From the NCBI GenBank assembly GCA_004322535.1, contig SCUZ01000071.1, forward strand, positions 1-40,065: a stretch of 40,065 nt of DNA, in the 5' to 3' direction. The DNA is from Rugosibacter sp. Lineage in GTDB: Bacteria > Pseudomonadota > Gammaproteobacteria > Burkholderiales > Rhodocyclaceae. Of the stretch, positions 24,158-35,415 are shown piece by piece. Both the position numbers and the translations under genes were made by a program. Positions within the stretch are counted from its first letter, which is position 1, and the number at the start of each line of letters is the position of its first letter. The notes under the pieces are model-generated. The model was not told where the DNA came from and ran no database searches. It saw nothing but the letters and a program-made list of their open reading frames with translations.

Positions 24158-26325
24158 AAAAAACACATCTTTTCGCGTTTGCCTTGGCGTGTTTCTGGTT
24201 TGGTTTGTGCGGAGCTGCAGCAGCGTTTGAAAATGCGATCAAGCAAATTCAGGTGCGCCATGAGGGTGATCAGGTTTTGCTCAAGGTACAGATGGCGTCG
24301 CCCTTGAAGTCTTTGCCGGGAAACTGGAGCGTGGTTGAGCCGCCACGTGTGGTTTTTGATTTCCCTGAAACCGAAAACCAGTCGGGGCAGGCAGCGCAGA
24401 AAGTGGTTGTAGGCGATTTAAAAAGCCTTAACCTTGTACAAACCGAAAAACTAACACGATTAGTGTTAAATCTTTATCGTCCAACCAAATTTTCAACAGA
24501 GATTGTTGGCGACGTTCTGTTTATCAAACTGCAGACACAAACCGTGGCGACGGGCCAGGAAGCAGCCCCCAGTATCTATCAGCCTGTAGCGCCCAAGCTG
24601 GCGACATTTGCTGCAAATAATGCAGTAGTTCGTGATGTGACATTCCGCCGGGGTAGCGAGGGCGAGGCAGTGATTTTGGTCGATTTGACGGATGGTTCAG
24701 TGCCGGTTGATATACATCGGTCAGGTAATGGACTGTCCGTTGAGTTGCGTGGTGTGGAATTGCCCGAGCGACTGCAACATCGCCGCGACGTTAATGACTT
24801 TGCGACACCTGTGACAACCTTCAATTCACAAGCGATAGGTGATCTTACCCGCATAGACCTAGTCGCTCGGGGTAGATGGTTTCATCAAGCACATGTGAGT
24901 AATAACCAGCTCACTATTGAAATTAAATCGATTCCAGCAGACGAAGCCAACAAGCTGGTGCAAACTGGACAGCAGAGTAAAAAAGTATCTATCAACTTTT
25001 ATGATGCAGATGCTGCGATGGTGCTGCGGACGCTGGCCGAAATATCCGGTAAAAATGTGCTGATTGATCCCTCGCTTAATGGCCGCCGTGTGACGGCTAA
25101 TCTGGATAATCTGCCTTATGATCAGGCGCTTGATATCGTCATGACGCAAGTTAACGCCGCGATGCGGGTACGCAACGATGTCATTGTGTTTGGTGACAGG
25201 GCAGCGCTGCAAAAGCGGGATCAGGATATGGCGGATGAAGAGGCTCGAGCTGCGGATACAGCTCCGTTAGTATCTGAGACCTTTACGTTGAATTATGTCA
25301 AACCAGCAGATCTGGCCGCGTTGATTCAGGCAAATGTTACCCAGGCAGGCGGCACAACTGCACCGAATAGCGCTGATCCTTCTGCCCCAAAGAAAGCTAA
25401 TAGTGGTGGAATGCTTTCGCCACGGGGCAGTATGGCGACACATGACTTGACTCAAAAATTATTTATCCGCGATATCGCAACGGTTGTTGAAGCCGTTCGA
25501 GAGGTTATTCGTAATGTGGATGTTCCGCCCAAGCAAGTCATGATTGAGGCCCGCATCGTAGAGGCATCAACGGGTTTTTCAACCGCTTTGGGGGTGCGCT
25601 TAAAGTATTTTGGCAACGCGGTCACCTCGCTTGGCGGCGGTGTTAAAGCTTCATTGGGCACTGCAAGTAGCGGTGGGTTTAGTAATGTCAATGCATTTGG
25701 CGCACCTGCAACGCCCTCCTTAATCCGCACCACGACACAAGGATTCGGTACTAATTTCACGGCCAATGGCACTACAGCAATCAATCTGATGCTGTTCAAT
25801 AATGCCGCGACCCGGTTGCTTTCCCTGGAGCTTTTGGCAGCAGAGGCGGATGATAAAAACAAAACAGTTTCTGCACCGCGCGTAGTGACGCAAAACCGTA
25901 AGAGTGCAAAAATCAACAACACACAACAGGTAACTTTATTAGTGGGAGTCAATGCCCAAACGGGTTTGCCTATTTATCAGACCTATTCCGCACCGCTGAC
26001 TTTAGAGGTTACCCCGTCGATCACGCCGGATAACAAAATCAGCATGGAGTTGAAGATTGAGAAAGGCACGATCACCAATGTCACGACAGGTAGCCTGGAT
26101 ACCAACACATTGAATACCAATGTGGTCGTCGAAAATGGCGGCACGGTGGTTATTGGCGGGTTTGCCCGGGATAATGACATCAGCTCCGAAGAGCGTGTGC
26201 CAGTCTTGGGTGATTTGCCATATGTGGGTTTTCTGTTCAAAGCTAAAACCCGCCAGCAAAATCGTTCTGAGTTGTTGATATTTGTTACGCCGCGTATCGT
26301 GACGGACTCTTTAGCACAACGATAA
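24154..26325 (+). CDS. pilQ: PilQ, type IV pilus secretin
   Basis: The protein has 723 residues. After a signal peptide (cut near AAAAF, about residue 23) come two AMIN-type beta domains (about 25-135 and 155-270), which bind peptidoglycan. A secretin N-terminal domain follows (VSINFYDADAAMVLRTLAEI, about 285-360), then an N1-type domain and the C-terminal secretin barrel (to 723), ending with VPVLGDLPYVGFLFKAKTR and SELLIFVTPRIV. It forms the outer-membrane gate through which the pilus passes. I chose ATG 24154, which overlaps the pilP stop; the frame is open upstream, but those codons lie inside pilP. It is the last gene of the operon and is followed by a stem-loop. No damage is seen. Confidence 0.96.
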   Translation: MKKTHLFAFALACFWFGLCGAAAAFENAIKQIQVRHEGDQVLLKVQMASPLKSLPGNWSVVEPPRVVFDFPETENQSGQAAQKVVVGDLKSLNLVQTEKLTRLVLNLYRPTKFSTEIVGDVLFIKLQTQTVATGQEAAPSIYQPVAPKLATFAANNAVVRDVTFRRGSEGEAVILVDLTDGSVPVDIHRSGNGLSVELRGVELPERLQHRRDVNDFATPVTTFNSQAIGDLTRIDLVARGRWFHQAHVSNNQLTIEIKSIPADEANKLVQTGQQSKKVSINFYDADAAMVLRTLAEISGKNVLIDPSLNGRRVTANLDNLPYDQALDIVMTQVNAAMRVRNDVIVFGDRAALQKRDQDMADEEARAADTAPLVSETFTLNYVKPADLAALIQANVTQAGGTTAPNSADPSAPKKANSGGMLSPRGSMATHDLTQKLFIRDIATVVEAVREVIRNVDVPPKQVMIEARIVEASTGFSTALGVRLKYFGNAVTSLGGGVKASLGTASSGGFSNVNAFGAPATPSLIRTTTQGFGTNFTANGTTAINLMLFNNAATRLLSLELLAAEADDKNKTVSAPRVVTQNRKSAKINNTQQVTLLVGVNAQTGLPIYQTYSAPLTLEVTPSITPDNKISMELKIEKGTITNVTTGSLDTNTLNTNVVVENGGTVVIGGFARDNDISSEERVPVLGDLPYVGFLFKAKTRQQNRSELLIFVTPRIVTDSLAQR

Positions 26326-26344
26326 CTTGGCCTCACGGCAGTAA

Positions 26345-26376
26345 CTGTAAAGAGCCGCTTTAACGGCTCTTTACAG
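26345..26376 (+). terminator. Stem-loop after pilQ
   Basis: A perfect 13-bp stem (CTGTAAAGAGCCG and CGGCTCTTTACAG) encloses the 6-base loop CTTTAA, 19 bases after the pilQ stop. No T run follows (CTTGTGTGGG), so termination may be partial or Rho-aided. It separates the pilus genes from aroKB. Confidence 0.65.
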
Positions 26377-26392
26377 CTTGTGTGGGTGCCGC

Positions 26393-26401
26393 TGATACAA
26401 T
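26393..26401 (+). promoter_or_regulatory. Possible extended -10 element for aroK
   Basis: The sequence TGATACAAT fits the extended -10 form TGnTATAAT with one mismatch. It ends 6 bases before the aroK GTG, so transcription would start at or next to the start codon. No -35 at normal spacing is evident, which is tolerated in extended -10 promoters. Confidence 0.35.
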
Positions 26402-26407
26402 TCAACG

Positions 26408-26935
26408 GTGAATTCGAGCGATAACATTTATCTGGTGGGCATGCCTGGTGCCGGAAAAACAACGGTAGGCAGGCAGTTGGCACGTCGTCTGCACCGCCAG
26501 TTTATTGATGCTGACCATGAAATTGAAGTGCGTGCCGGCGTCAAGATTTCGGCGATCTTCGAGACTGAAGGCGAAGCGAGCTTTCGTGAGCAAGAGGCCC
26601 GCGTAATCGCTGATCTAGCCAGGCAATCCAACCTGATTGTGGCCACGGGTGGTGGTGCGGTTCTTAGACAGGAAAATTGCGAGGCGATAAAAAAAAGCGG
26701 GCTGGTTGTTTATCTTCGGGTAGCGCCGCGCATTCTGTTTGATCGAACGCGCCATGATGCAAACCGCCCGCTACTCCAGGTAGCGAATCCCATGATGAGA
26801 ATTGAAGAGTTGTTCACACAGCGCGACCCTGTTTATCAGGATATAGCCGATCTGGTGATGACCAGCGGCGGTGGTAGTGTTTCTTACCTGGTGGCACAAG
26901 TTGAACGGGAGTTACGCAAACGATGCGCTGCTTGA
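26408..26935 (+). CDS. aroK: Shikimate kinase
   Basis: The 175-residue P-loop kinase phosphorylates shikimate in aromatic amino-acid synthesis. Visible motifs are the P-loop GMPGAGKTT (about 11-19), the shikimate-binding DAD (in FIDADHEIE), [18 protein letters not shown] with the substrate-binding glycines, and RHDANRPLL in the lid. The start is fixed as GTG 26408, because an in-frame TGA lies at 26393 and no other start exists before the P-loop strand. No ribosome site precedes it. It overlaps aroB by 13 bases, the classic aroKB pair. Confidence 0.95.
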   Translation: MNSSDNIYLVGMPGAGKTTVGRQLARRLHRQFIDADHEIEVRAGVKISAIFETEGEASFREQEARVIADLARQSNLIVATGGGAVLRQENCEAIKKSGLVVYLRVAPRILFDRTRHDANRPLLQVANPMMRIEELFTQRDPVYQDIADLVMTSGGGSVSYLVAQVERELRKRCAA

Positions 26936-28017
26936 ACTTAGCTTTAGCCGAGCGTAGCTATCCGATTTTGATCGGTAACGATTTGCTGCAAAGTGCAGAA
27001 AATCTACAACCCTATTTGCGCGGGCCGCGAGTTGCAGTGATTAGCAACACAACCGTTGCCCCGCTCTACTTGAGCACTGTGGTTACCTCGCTGGAAAAAG
27101 TCGGCGTTGGTGTGACGGCGATTATTCTGCCCGATGGTGAAAAATTCAAGAATTGGGAATCTCTCAACGCGATTTATGATGGCTTGTTAGCCGCGCGTTG
27201 CGACCGCGGTACGACGTTGATCGCATTGGGGGGGGGCGTGATCGGTGATCTTGCGGGGTTTGCTGCAGCGACCTATCAACGAGGGGTGCCTTTTATACAA
27301 ATTCCCACCACCTTGCTATCGCAAGTGGATTCATCGGTGGGTGGAAAAACGGGCATCAATCATCCGCGTGGCAAGAATATGGTGGGCGCTTTCTGGCAAC
27401 CCAAGCTGGTTGTGGCGGACACGCGCACTTTGCGATCTTTACCCGCGCGCGAGCTTTCGGCGGGGCTGGCCGAAGTGATCAAATATGGCTTGATACGCGA
27501 TCTGCCATTTCTGGAATGGCTTGAAGCCAATATGGATAGCCTCGTGGGGCGAGATGATGAGGCGCTGGCCTACGCTATTGAACGATCCTGCCGTAATAAA
27601 GCGGAGGTGGTGGCGGATGACGAGTTTGAAACCGCTAAAGAAGGCGGCCGCGCCTTACTCAATCTAGGCCATACTTTTGGCCATGCCATAGAGTCCGGCA
27701 TGGGGTATGGCAACTGGCTGCATGGTGAAGCGGTGGCTGCCGGGACAGTGATGGCAGCAGAATTATCGCGCCGTCTGGGCTGGTTATCAGAGGCTGATGT
27801 TGATCGCGTGCGGGATATTTTGCAGCGTGCTGGCCTGCCGGTACGCGGCCCCGTGCTGGGTGCCGAGCAGTATCTTGAATTCATGTCGCATGACAAAAAA
27901 GTGGTCGATGGGCGCATGCGGTTAGTGTTGCTTAAATCCATGGGAAGTGCTGTCACCACCAGCGATGCGGGGCATGCGGACATCCTTGCAACTATAAACG
28001 CGTGTTGCCATGAGTGA
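26923..28017 (+). CDS. aroB: 3-dehydroquinate synthase
   Basis: The 364-residue NAD- and metal-dependent enzyme makes 3-dehydroquinate from DAHP, the second step of the shikimate pathway. The NAD-binding [20 protein letters not shown] and the [20 protein letters not shown] segment are intact. Metal ligands are Glu in [14 protein letters not shown] and the histidines in [12 protein letters not shown] and [11 protein letters not shown]. It overlaps aroK at its start and dgt at its end, so aroK-aroB-dgt form one translation-coupled unit. Confidence 0.97.
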   Translation: MRCLNLALAERSYPILIGNDLLQSAENLQPYLRGPRVAVISNTTVAPLYLSTVVTSLEKVGVGVTAIILPDGEKFKNWESLNAIYDGLLAARCDRGTTLIALGGGVIGDLAGFAAATYQRGVPFIQIPTTLLSQVDSSVGGKTGINHPRGKNMVGAFWQPKLVVADTRTLRSLPARELSAGLAEVIKYGLIRDLPFLEWLEANMDSLVGRDDEALAYAIERSCRNKAEVVADDEFETAKEGGRALLNLGHTFGHAIESGMGYGNWLHGEAVAAGTVMAAELSRRLGWLSEADVDRVRDILQRAGLPVRGPVLGAEQYLEFMSHDKKVVDGRMRLVLLKSMGSAVTTSDAGHADILATINACCHE

Positions 28018-29134
28018 GCTTGCTTTATATGCGGTAACCGATGTGGCGAGTCGGGGACGCGAAATAAACGAACCACGGCCCAATGCGCGCAGCGAGTTTC
28101 AGCGTGATCGCGACCGCATTGTGCATTCCACCGCCTTTCGACGGCTTGAATATAAAACCCAGGTTTTTGTGAATCACGAAGGCGATCTATTTCGTACACG
28201 GCTGACACACAGCATCGAGGTTGCCCAAATTGCGCGCTCAATTGCCCGGGCGTTACGCTTGAATGATGATTTGGCAGAAGCGATTTCCTTGGCGCATGAT
28301 CTAGGCCATACCCCTTTTGGCCACGCAGGACAAGACGCATTAAATGAATGCATGCAGGGGTATGGGGGATTTGAGCATAACCTCCAGTCGCTACGCATCG
28401 TTGAACAGTTAGAGCAGCATTACGGCAGATTTGATGGCTTGAACCTCATGTTTGAAACGCGTGAAGGCATCCTCAAGCACTGTTCGCCTGCCCATGCGCG
28501 TACCCTGGGCGAGCTGGGGCAGCGGTTTTTAAAGGGGCAACAACCTTCGCTTGAAGCGCAAATATGCAATCTCGCGGATGAAATCGCGTATAACAACCAC
28601 GATGTTGACGATGGCTTGCGCTCGGGGTTTATCACCTTGGAGCAGTTGCAAGACGTTAGCCTGTTCAGCCGCTATCTTGCCGAAGTTGACGAGGTTTTTC
28701 CTGGCATCACCGGCCGACGACGGATTCATGAAACCATTCGACGTATTATTGATGCGCAAGTGACTGATTTGCTTAATGAGTCTGGCCGGCGAATTGCCCA
28801 GGCGACACCCAGGACATTGCAGGATATCCTTGTTGCACCGGTACTGATCGGGTTTTCGGAATCCATGTACGCCGAGAATCGAGCGCTGAAAACGTTTCTG
28901 CGCGAACAGCTTTACCGCCACTATCAAGTGGTGCGCATGACAACAAAAGCACAGCGCATTATTCGCGAGCTTTTCACCGCTTTTATGGCGGAACCGCGCT
29001 TGCTGCCACCGCAATACCAGCAAATTGCCGCGACAGAAGATTTATCTCGTGCAACGGCGGACTATATCGCTGGAATGACTGACCGTTACGCCGTAAAAGA
29101 GCATCGACGATTATTTTTAGTAGGTGATGAATAA
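28010..29134 (+). CDS. dgt: dGTPase-like deoxynucleotide triphosphohydrolase
   Basis: This 374-residue HD-domain protein of the short (non-enterobacterial) Dgt class splits dNTPs to deoxynucleoside and triphosphate. The motifs [27 protein letters not shown] (first metal His) and [17 protein letters not shown] (HD pair and catalytic His) are all present, with [13 protein letters not shown] as the last metal Asp. Its place between aroB and gltB is common in betaproteobacteria. It starts inside the end of aroB by an eight-base overlap. The preferred nucleotide cannot be read from the sequence. Confidence 0.93.
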   Translation: MSELALYAVTDVASRGREINEPRPNARSEFQRDRDRIVHSTAFRRLEYKTQVFVNHEGDLFRTRLTHSIEVAQIARSIARALRLNDDLAEAISLAHDLGHTPFGHAGQDALNECMQGYGGFEHNLQSLRIVEQLEQHYGRFDGLNLMFETREGILKHCSPAHARTLGELGQRFLKGQQPSLEAQICNLADEIAYNNHDVDDGLRSGFITLEQLQDVSLFSRYLAEVDEVFPGITGRRRIHETIRRIIDAQVTDLLNESGRRIAQATPRTLQDILVAPVLIGFSESMYAENRALKTFLREQLYRHYQVVRMTTKAQRIIRELFTAFMAEPRLLPPQYQQIAATEDLSRATADYIAGMTDRYAVKEHRRLFLVGDE

Positions 29135-29283
29135 AAACGATTTTTGTACTTGGGCATATTGAGTTCGAGGGGTTTTGCCGGTATATTTGTCAGTTCCGCC
29201 GCCTTTTTTAAAGACGGTCTATCCAAGGCTGGGGAGCAGATTCCCCCGCTTTTTCGCCGACTGCATTTCCGAGGAATGACAAG

Positions 29284-32200
29284 ATGGTATTCCCCCAGCG
29301 CCAAGGGCTTTACGACCCTATCCGAGAGCACGATGCCTGTGGTGTCGGTTTCGTGGCCCATATTAAAAACTGCAAAAGCCATGCGATTGTCAAGCAGGGT
29401 TTACAGATACTTAGTAACCTTGAGCACCGCGGTGCTACGGGATATGACCCCCTGTTGGGCGATGGTGCAGGGATTTTGCTTCAACTACCCGATCTTTTCT
29501 TGCGCGAAGAAGCATTGGTTCAGGATATTGCACTCCCCGCAGCCGGGGAATATGCCTGTGGCAATGTGTTTTTGCCGCAGTCAACCAACGGGCGTGCCGC
29601 GTGCGAATCTGTCATGGCGCGTGTTATTCATGAAGAGGGGCAAGATTATTTGGGTTGGCGCGATGTACCTCGAGATAATTCGGGGCTTGCCCAAGCCGCT
29701 AAAGATATTGAACCCGTAGTGCGTCAAGTGTTCATCAGACGTAGTGATGAGTGCCCCGATCAAGAGGCGTTTGAGCGCAAGCTTTTTGTCATTAGAAAGC
29801 GCGTTGAGCATGAAGTCCGCCGATTAAAGCTAGGCGATATCAACCAGTTTTATATTGCGTCATTATCCTCGCGGACCATCGTTTACAAAGGCATGCTGCT
29901 CGCCGACCAAGTGGGCAGTTATTTCATTGATCTGCAGGACGAGCGCCTGGTGTCTGCCATCGCTTTGGTGCATCAGCGCTTTTCAACCAATACGTTTCCT
30001 ACGTGGGATCTTGCGCATCCGTTCCGCATGATTGCGCACAATGGTGAAATCAACACGGTGCGTGGCAATATCAATTGGATGGCTGCACGGCAGGGAGCGA
30101 TGAGATCGAAATGGCTGGGTGATGATCTCAAAAAACTGTGGCCGTTGATCATTGATGGCCAATCGGATTCGGCAAGTTTTGATAATGCCTTGGAACTGCT
30201 GGTTATGGGCGGGTATTCCCTGCCACATGCCATGATGATGCTGATCCCCGAAGCATGGGCAAGCAACGGCTTGATTGATGAAGAGCGCCGCGCTTTTTAT
30301 GAATTCCATGCGCCCCTCATGGAGCCCTGGGATGGCCCTGCTGCTGTCGCGTTCACGGATGGTCGCCAGATTGGCGCAACGCTGGATCGAAATGGCTTGC
30401 GTCCGGCGCGCTATCTGATAACCGATGATGACATAGTGCTGATGGCATCCGAAATGGGTGTGCTGACCTTCCCTGAAGAAAAAATTGTCAAAAAATGGCG
30501 CCTGCAACCAGGGAAAATGTTTCTCATTGACCTGGAAGCGGGCCGCATCATTGATGATGCTGAACTCAAGCATGCGATTGCAACGGAGCAGCCTTATGGG
30601 CAATGGGTAAAGGAATCCCGGCTGTTCTTGGCAGGCTTGTCGGTCAATGCAAAAGGGGTTCTAAAACTCAAAGAGTCGCTGCTGGATACCCAGCAGGCAT
30701 TTGGCTATACCCAGGAGGATATTAAATTCATCCTTGAGCCGATGGCTGAAAATGGGGAGGAAGCCACGGGATCCATGGGTAACGATTCTGCGTTGCCGGT
30801 ATTGTCCTCGCGCGAAAAGCCCTTCTATAGCTACTTTAAGCAGCTTTTTGCCCAGGTGACTAATCCACCCATTGATCCCATTCGCGAAGAAATTGTGATG
30901 TCACTCACGAGCTTTATTGGCCCAAGACCTAATTTAATGGGTATAGCCAATGGCGATGACGAATCGCTGACGCCTTGTTTGGAGGTGACGCAGCCCGTCC
31001 TTTTGGATGACGATTTCACGCGCTTGATCTCGATCGAGAAGGCCACGCAAGGGTGCTTCAAATCGCTGGTTCTGGATATGACTTACCCTGTGGCTAGAGG
31101 CGCTGCGGGTTGTGCAGTTGCACTAGCCGAGCTTGCGGCGGCTGCCGAGCAATCCGTGGCGGCGGGTTACAACATTGTGGTCCTGTCGGATCGTGCGGTG
31201 TCGTCCGAGCGGGTAGCTGTTCCCGCTTTACTTGCATGCGCCGCAGTGCATCACCACCTCATCAAAAAGGGCTTGCGTACCAGCACTGGTCTGGTAGTTG
31301 ATACCGGCTCTGTGCGCGAAGTGCATCATTTTTCCTTACTCGCGGGTTATGGTGCTGAGGCGGTTTGCCCTTGGTTGGCACTTGAAACCATCGCTAAATT
31401 TTCAGGCAAAGATGCTAAAGAGGCACAGAGGAAATTTGTCAAAGCGGTTGGCAAGGGCCTGAATAAGGTCATGTCCAAGATGGGCATATCAACCTATCAG
31501 TCTTATTGTGGCGCGCAGATTTTCGAGGCGATTGGCCTGAATTCCGAGTTTATTCGCGACTTTTTTACTGGCACTTCAACGCAGATTGAAGGCATTGGTT
31601 TGTTGGAGGTCGCAGAAGAAGCCGTGCGCATCCATCGCGCTGCCTTTTCTGCCGACCCCGTGCTGGCTAATAGCTTGGATGCGGGGGGTGAGTATGCGTA
31701 TCGTGTCCGTGGCGAAGATCAGATGTGGACACCCGATGCCATTGCTAAACTGCAACACGCCACACGGTCTGGAAAGTACGAAACGTATAAAGAATATGCG
31801 CGGCTGATTAATGATCAAAGCAAACGTCACCTGACATTGCGTGGTTTGTTTGATCTTAATCCTGCGGGTCCGCCGGTGCCTTTAAATGAGGTTGAATCGG
31901 CCAAAGACATCGTCAAGCGGTTTGCCACGGGGGCTATGTCGCTCGGATCGATTTCGACTGAAGCGCATACAACCCTGGCGATTGCCATGAACCGTATTGG
32001 CGGAAAATCCAATACCGGCGAAGGTGGCGAAGATCCGCGTCGTTTTGGAAAAGTCGGCGCTGGCGCTACGGTGGCCAGCGTGGTTGGAGCGAGCCGCGTG
32101 GAGGCGAATATTCCCTTGAAAGAGGGTGATAGCTTACGTTCGGCGATCAAGCAAGTGGCATCCGGTCGATTTGGTGTCACGGCAGAATATCTGAGCAACG

Positions 32201-33909
32201 CAGATCAATTGCAAATCAAAATGGCGCAAGGTGCAAAGCCTGGCGAAGGCGGTCAATTGCCGGGACACAAAGTCTCCGAGTACATTGGCTTTTTGCGCCA
32301 CTCGGTACCCGGCGTTGGTTTGATTTCACCACCGCCACACCATGATATTTATTCAATTGAAGATCTGGCGCAGTTGATACATGATCTGAAAAATGCGAAT
32401 CCGGTGGCCTCGGTGTCGGTCAAGCTGGTGTCCGAAGTCGGCGTGGGTACGGTTGCCGCTGGCGTGACTAAAGCCAAGGCGGACCACGTAGTGATCGCTG
32501 GCCACGATGGCGGCACCGGTGCGTCACCTATTTCCTCGATCAAACATGCCGGCACGCCTTGGGAACTCGGCTTGGCGGAAACGCAGCAGACGCTGGTGCT
32601 GAACAAACTGCGCGGCCGCATTCGCGTGCAGGCTGACGGCCAGATGAAAACCGGGCGCGATGTGTTGATTGCTGCGTTGCTCGGTGCGGATGAGTTTGGG
32701 TTTGCCACAGCCCCCTTGGTTGTCGAAGGCTGCATCATGATGCGTAAATGCCATCTGAATACCTGCCCAGTAGGTGTCGCCACACAGGATCCGGTACTAC
32801 GCAAACGGTTTTCTGGGCAGCCTGAGCATGTGGTGAACTATTTCTTTTTTGTCGCCGAAGAAGTTCGTGAGCTGATGGCGCAATTAGGCATTCGTTGCTT
32901 TGAAGATCTGGTAGGTCGTGCGGATCTCTTGGATACGCGCGAGGGCATTGCGCATTGGAAAGCCAAAGGGCTCGATTTTTCGCGCATCTTTTATATGCCG
33001 CCAGTTTCAAGCGATGTCGCGCTGTGCCATCGTGAAACGCAAGATCATGGTTTGAGTCGTGCCCTGGATCACCAGTTGATCAGCAAAGCTGCGCCTGCCT
33101 TGAAGCATGGGACCAAAGTGACAATTGAAGCTGCGATCAAAAATCAAAATCGCACGGTTGGCACCCTGCTGTCGCATGAGATCGCCAAGCGCTATGGCCA
33201 TGCCGGATTAGCAGACGGCACCATTTCCATTCATCTGACTGGCACCGCAGGGCAGAGTTTTGGCGCATTTCTGGCGCGTGGCATTATGCTGGATTTGGTC
33301 GGCGAAGGTAATGACTATGTTGGCAAGGGATTGTCCGGTGGCCGCATCATTGTGCGTCCGCCGAAAGCATTCCGTGGCAAATCGGCTGAGAACATCATCG
33401 TCGGCAATACCGCGCTGTATGGCGCGACCGAAGGCGAAGCGTTTTTCAGCGGTGTGGCTGGCGAGCGGTTTGCTGTACGTAACTCAGGCGCTACGGCGGT
33501 TGTTGAAGGCACGGGTGACCACGGCTGCGAATATATGACCGGTGGCACAGTGGTTGTCCTCGGGCTCACGGGACGCAATTTTGCCGCGGGCATGTCCGGC
33601 GGCATGGCCTACGTGTATGACGTCGATGGCCAGTTTGCACAGCGGTGCAATGCATCGGTGGTAACGTTGGAGGCCTTGTTCTCTACAGATGCGCAAGCAG
33701 AAGATGGCCTGTGGCATCGTGACGAAGCAGACGAAGCGCAACTGAAACGACTGATCGAACAGCATGCTCAGCTGACCGGTAGCGAACAAGCCAAAATGTT
33801 GCTCGCTGACTGGCGGCAAACGCTGAGTCGGTTTGTGAAAGTTTTCCCCCATGAATATCGTCGTGCATTAAAGGAAATGGCGGCGACCAAAATGAAAGAG
33901 GCTGCTTGA
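29284..33909 (+). CDS. gltB: Glutamate synthase (NADPH) large subunit
   Basis: The protein has 1541 residues. A short propeptide ends before Cys19 (in [11 protein letters not shown]), the nucleophile of the N-terminal glutamine amidotransferase domain (about 19-430). A central domain follows (about 470-770), then the FMN-binding synthase domain (about 840-1220), with the 3Fe-4S cysteines 1150, 1156 and 1161 in [14 protein letters not shown]-terminal glucosyl-type beta-helix (about 1270-1500) completes it. It makes two glutamates from glutamine and 2-oxoglutarate, with electrons from GltD. A ribosome site (GAGGA) precedes ATG 29284. The stop shares one base with the gltD start. The 149 bases before it hold no gene. 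Confidence 0.97.
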   Translation: MVFPQRQGLYDPIREHDACGVGFVAHIKNCKSHAIVKQGLQILSNLEHRGATGYDPLLGDGAGILLQLPDLFLREEALVQDIALPAAGEYACGNVFLPQSTNGRAACESVMARVIHEEGQDYLGWRDVPRDNSGLAQAAKDIEPVVRQVFIRRSDECPDQEAFERKLFVIRKRVEHEVRRLKLGDINQFYIASLSSRTIVYKGMLLADQVGSYFIDLQDERLVSAIALVHQRFSTNTFPTWDLAHPFRMIAHNGEINTVRGNINWMAARQGAMRSKWLGDDLKKLWPLIIDGQSDSASFDNALELLVMGGYSLPHAMMMLIPEAWASNGLIDEERRAFYEFHAPLMEPWDGPAAVAFTDGRQIGATLDRNGLRPARYLITDDDIVLMASEMGVLTFPEEKIVKKWRLQPGKMFLIDLEAGRIIDDAELKHAIATEQPYGQWVKESRLFLAGLSVNAKGVLKLKESLLDTQQAFGYTQEDIKFILEPMAENGEEATGSMGNDSALPVLSSREKPFYSYFKQLFAQVTNPPIDPIREEIVMSLTSFIGPRPNLMGIANGDDESLTPCLEVTQPVLLDDDFTRLISIEKATQGCFKSLVLDMTYPVARGAAGCAVALAELAAAAEQSVAAGYNIVVLSDRAVSSERVAVPALLACAAVHHHLIKKGLRTSTGLVVDTGSVREVHHFSLLAGYGAEAVCPWLALETIAKFSGKDAKEAQRKFVKAVGKGLNKVMSKMGISTYQSYCGAQIFEAIGLNSEFIRDFFTGTSTQIEGIGLLEVAEEAVRIHRAAFSADPVLANSLDAGGEYAYRVRGEDQMWTPDAIAKLQHATRSGKYETYKEYARLINDQSKRHLTLRGLFDLNPAGPPVPLNEVESAKDIVKRFATGAMSLGSISTEAHTTLAIAMNRIGGKSNTGEGGEDPRRFGKVGAGATVASVVGASRVEANIPLKEGDSLRSAIKQVASGRFGVTAEYLSNADQLQIKMAQGAKPGEGGQLPGHKVSEYIGFLRHSVPGVGLISPPPHHDIYSIEDLAQLIHDLKNANPVASVSVKLVSEVGVGTVAAGVTKAKADHVVIAGHDGGTGASPISSIKHAGTPWELGLAETQQTLVLNKLRGRIRVQADGQMKTGRDVLIAALLGADEFGFATAPLVVEGCIMMRKCHLNTCPVGVATQDPVLRKRFSGQPEHVVNYFFFVAEEVRELMAQLGIRCFEDLVGRADLLDTREGIAHWKAKGLDFSRIFYMPPVSSDVALCHRETQDHGLSRALDHQLISKAAPALKHGTKVTIEAAIKNQNRTVGTLLSHEIAKRYGHAGLADGTISIHLTGTAGQSFGAFLARGIMLDLVGEGNDYVGKGLSGGRIIVRPPKAFRGKSAENIIVGNTALYGATEGEAFFSGVAGERFAVRNSGATAVVEGTGDHGCEYMTGGTVVVLGLTGRNFAAGMSGGMAYVYDVDGQFAQRCNASVVTLEALFSTDAQAEDGLWHRDEADEAQLKRLIEQHAQLTGSEQAKMLLADWRQTLSRFVKVFPHEYRRALKEMAATKMKEAA

Positions 33910-35387
33910 TGGGTAAGCCCACCGGGTTTTTGGAGTACGAACGGATTGCTGAAGCTTATGAACCAGTGGCAAAACGAGTTACGCTTTACAAGGAATTTAT
34001 TCCACGGCTAGCGGACGAAAAAGCCAAAATTCAGGCGGCAAGATGCATGGATTGCGGCATTCCGTTCTGCAATACGGGCTGCCCGGTAAATAACATCATT
34101 CCTGACTGGAATGATTTGGTCTACCGTGGCAACTGGCAAGAAGCTATTGAAGTATTGCATTCAACGAATAATTTTCCCGAATTTACCAGCCGTATTTGTC
34201 CGGCCCCATGTGAAGAAGCGTGTACGCTCAATATTCCGCATACGCCTGTTGGCATCAAGTCGATTGAGCGTGTCATCATCGATAAAGCAGGTGAAAATGG
34301 CTGGGTTGTGCCACAACCGCCGACGCAAAAAACGGGCAAAAAAATTGCTGTGGTTGGCTCAGGCCCTGCCGGTCTGGCAGCAGCGCAGCAATTGGCGCGC
34401 GTTGGTCACGCGGTCACGGTGTTTGAGAAAAGCGATCGTATCGGCGGTTTGCTGCGCTATGGCATTCCAGATTTCAAGCTGGATAAACGCTTGATTGACT
34501 GGCGCATGGCGCAAATGAAAGCCGAAGGCGTGGCATTTGCGACAGGCATCATGGTGACAAATACCCAGTTGACCGAAGGTATTCACAGCGATGCGAAAAA
34601 AACTGTAACACCAGAGCAATTGCGCAAGGATTTTGATGCTGTTGTCTTGGCGGGAGGGTCTGAGGTGCCGCGTGATTTACCCATTCCCGGCCGGGAATAC
34701 AAGGGCGTGCACTTTGCGCTTGAGTTTCTCATCCCGCAAAACAAGGAAGTCGCTGGCGGGCGTAAAAACCCGATCAATGTCAAAGGCAAGCATGTCCTGG
34801 TAATTGGTGGCGGCGATACGGGCTCTGATTGCGTTGGCACCTCAAACCGCCATGGGGCAGCGAGCATCACTCAAATTGAGCTGATGCCACGCCCCCCTGA
34901 GCAAGAAAATGGCGCGTTAACCTGGCCTTATTGGCCTTTGCGGCTACGCACCTCTTCGTCGCATGAAGAAGGCTGTGAGCGTGATTGGGCGATCGGCACC
35001 AAAGCCTTTATTGCCCACGAATCAGGCTCCTTGCGTGGCCATCTTAGAGCGGTGCATGCCGTGCGTCTGGAATGGAAAGACGGCAAGATGCAAGAAGTGC
35101 CAGGCTCTGAATTCGAGATTCAGGCGGATTTTGCTTTTCTGGCCATGGGATTTGTCAGCCCGGTTGGCGGTGTGCTGGAAGCATTTGGCGTGGCTAAAGA
35201 TCCGCGTGGTAATGCCAGTGCGAACACGGAAGGCAATGTGGCGTATCACACCAATGTGCCGCGAGTGTTTGCGGCAGGCGATATACGGCGTGGCCAATCG
35301 CTTGTGGTGTGGGCGATCCGCGAGGGACGCCAATGTGCGCGCGCAGTGGATGAATTTTTAATGGGCGAAAGCGTCTTGCCGCGTTAA
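33909..35387 (+). CDS. gltD: Glutamate synthase (NADPH) small subunit
   Basis: The 492-residue flavoprotein takes electrons from NADPH and passes them to GltB. The N-terminus carries the two 4Fe-4S cysteine sets ([15 protein letters not shown] near residue 47 and CPAPCEEAC near residue 98). The FAD-binding [20 protein letters not shown] lies near residue 150, the NADPH-binding [15 protein letters not shown] near residue 300, and the second FAD contact, [20 protein letters not shown], near the end. I chose ATG 33909, which overlaps the gltB stop as TGATG; the in-frame TTG just before it is less likely. Confidence 0.97.
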   Translation: MGKPTGFLEYERIAEAYEPVAKRVTLYKEFIPRLADEKAKIQAARCMDCGIPFCNTGCPVNNIIPDWNDLVYRGNWQEAIEVLHSTNNFPEFTSRICPAPCEEACTLNIPHTPVGIKSIERVIIDKAGENGWVVPQPPTQKTGKKIAVVGSGPAGLAAAQQLARVGHAVTVFEKSDRIGGLLRYGIPDFKLDKRLIDWRMAQMKAEGVAFATGIMVTNTQLTEGIHSDAKKTVTPEQLRKDFDAVVLAGGSEVPRDLPIPGREYKGVHFALEFLIPQNKEVAGGRKNPINVKGKHVLVIGGGDTGSDCVGTSNRHGAASITQIELMPRPPEQENGALTWPYWPLRLRTSSSHEEGCERDWAIGTKAFIAHESGSLRGHLRAVHAVRLEWKDGKMQEVPGSEFEIQADFAFLAMGFVSPVGGVLEAFGVAKDPRGNASANTEGNVAYHTNVPRVFAAGDIRRGQSLVVWAIREGRQCARAVDEFLMGESVLPR

Positions 35388-35415
35388 GTTGGCTACGCAC
35401 CTGGATACCAACGCC

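Noticed and set aside
27570-28340. 256-codon open frame on the minus strand across aroB and dgt
   Set aside because: Both genes under it carry intact catalytic motifs; the antisense frame has no recognisable domain and is a shadow.
29199-29217. Hairpin CCGCCTTT/AAAGACGG between dgt and gltB as a terminator
   Set aside because: It has one mismatch, a 3-base loop and no T run after it, too weak to call.
29983-30603. 206-codon minus-strand frame inside gltB
   Set aside because: It is a shadow of the gltB amidotransferase domain, with no start context of its own.
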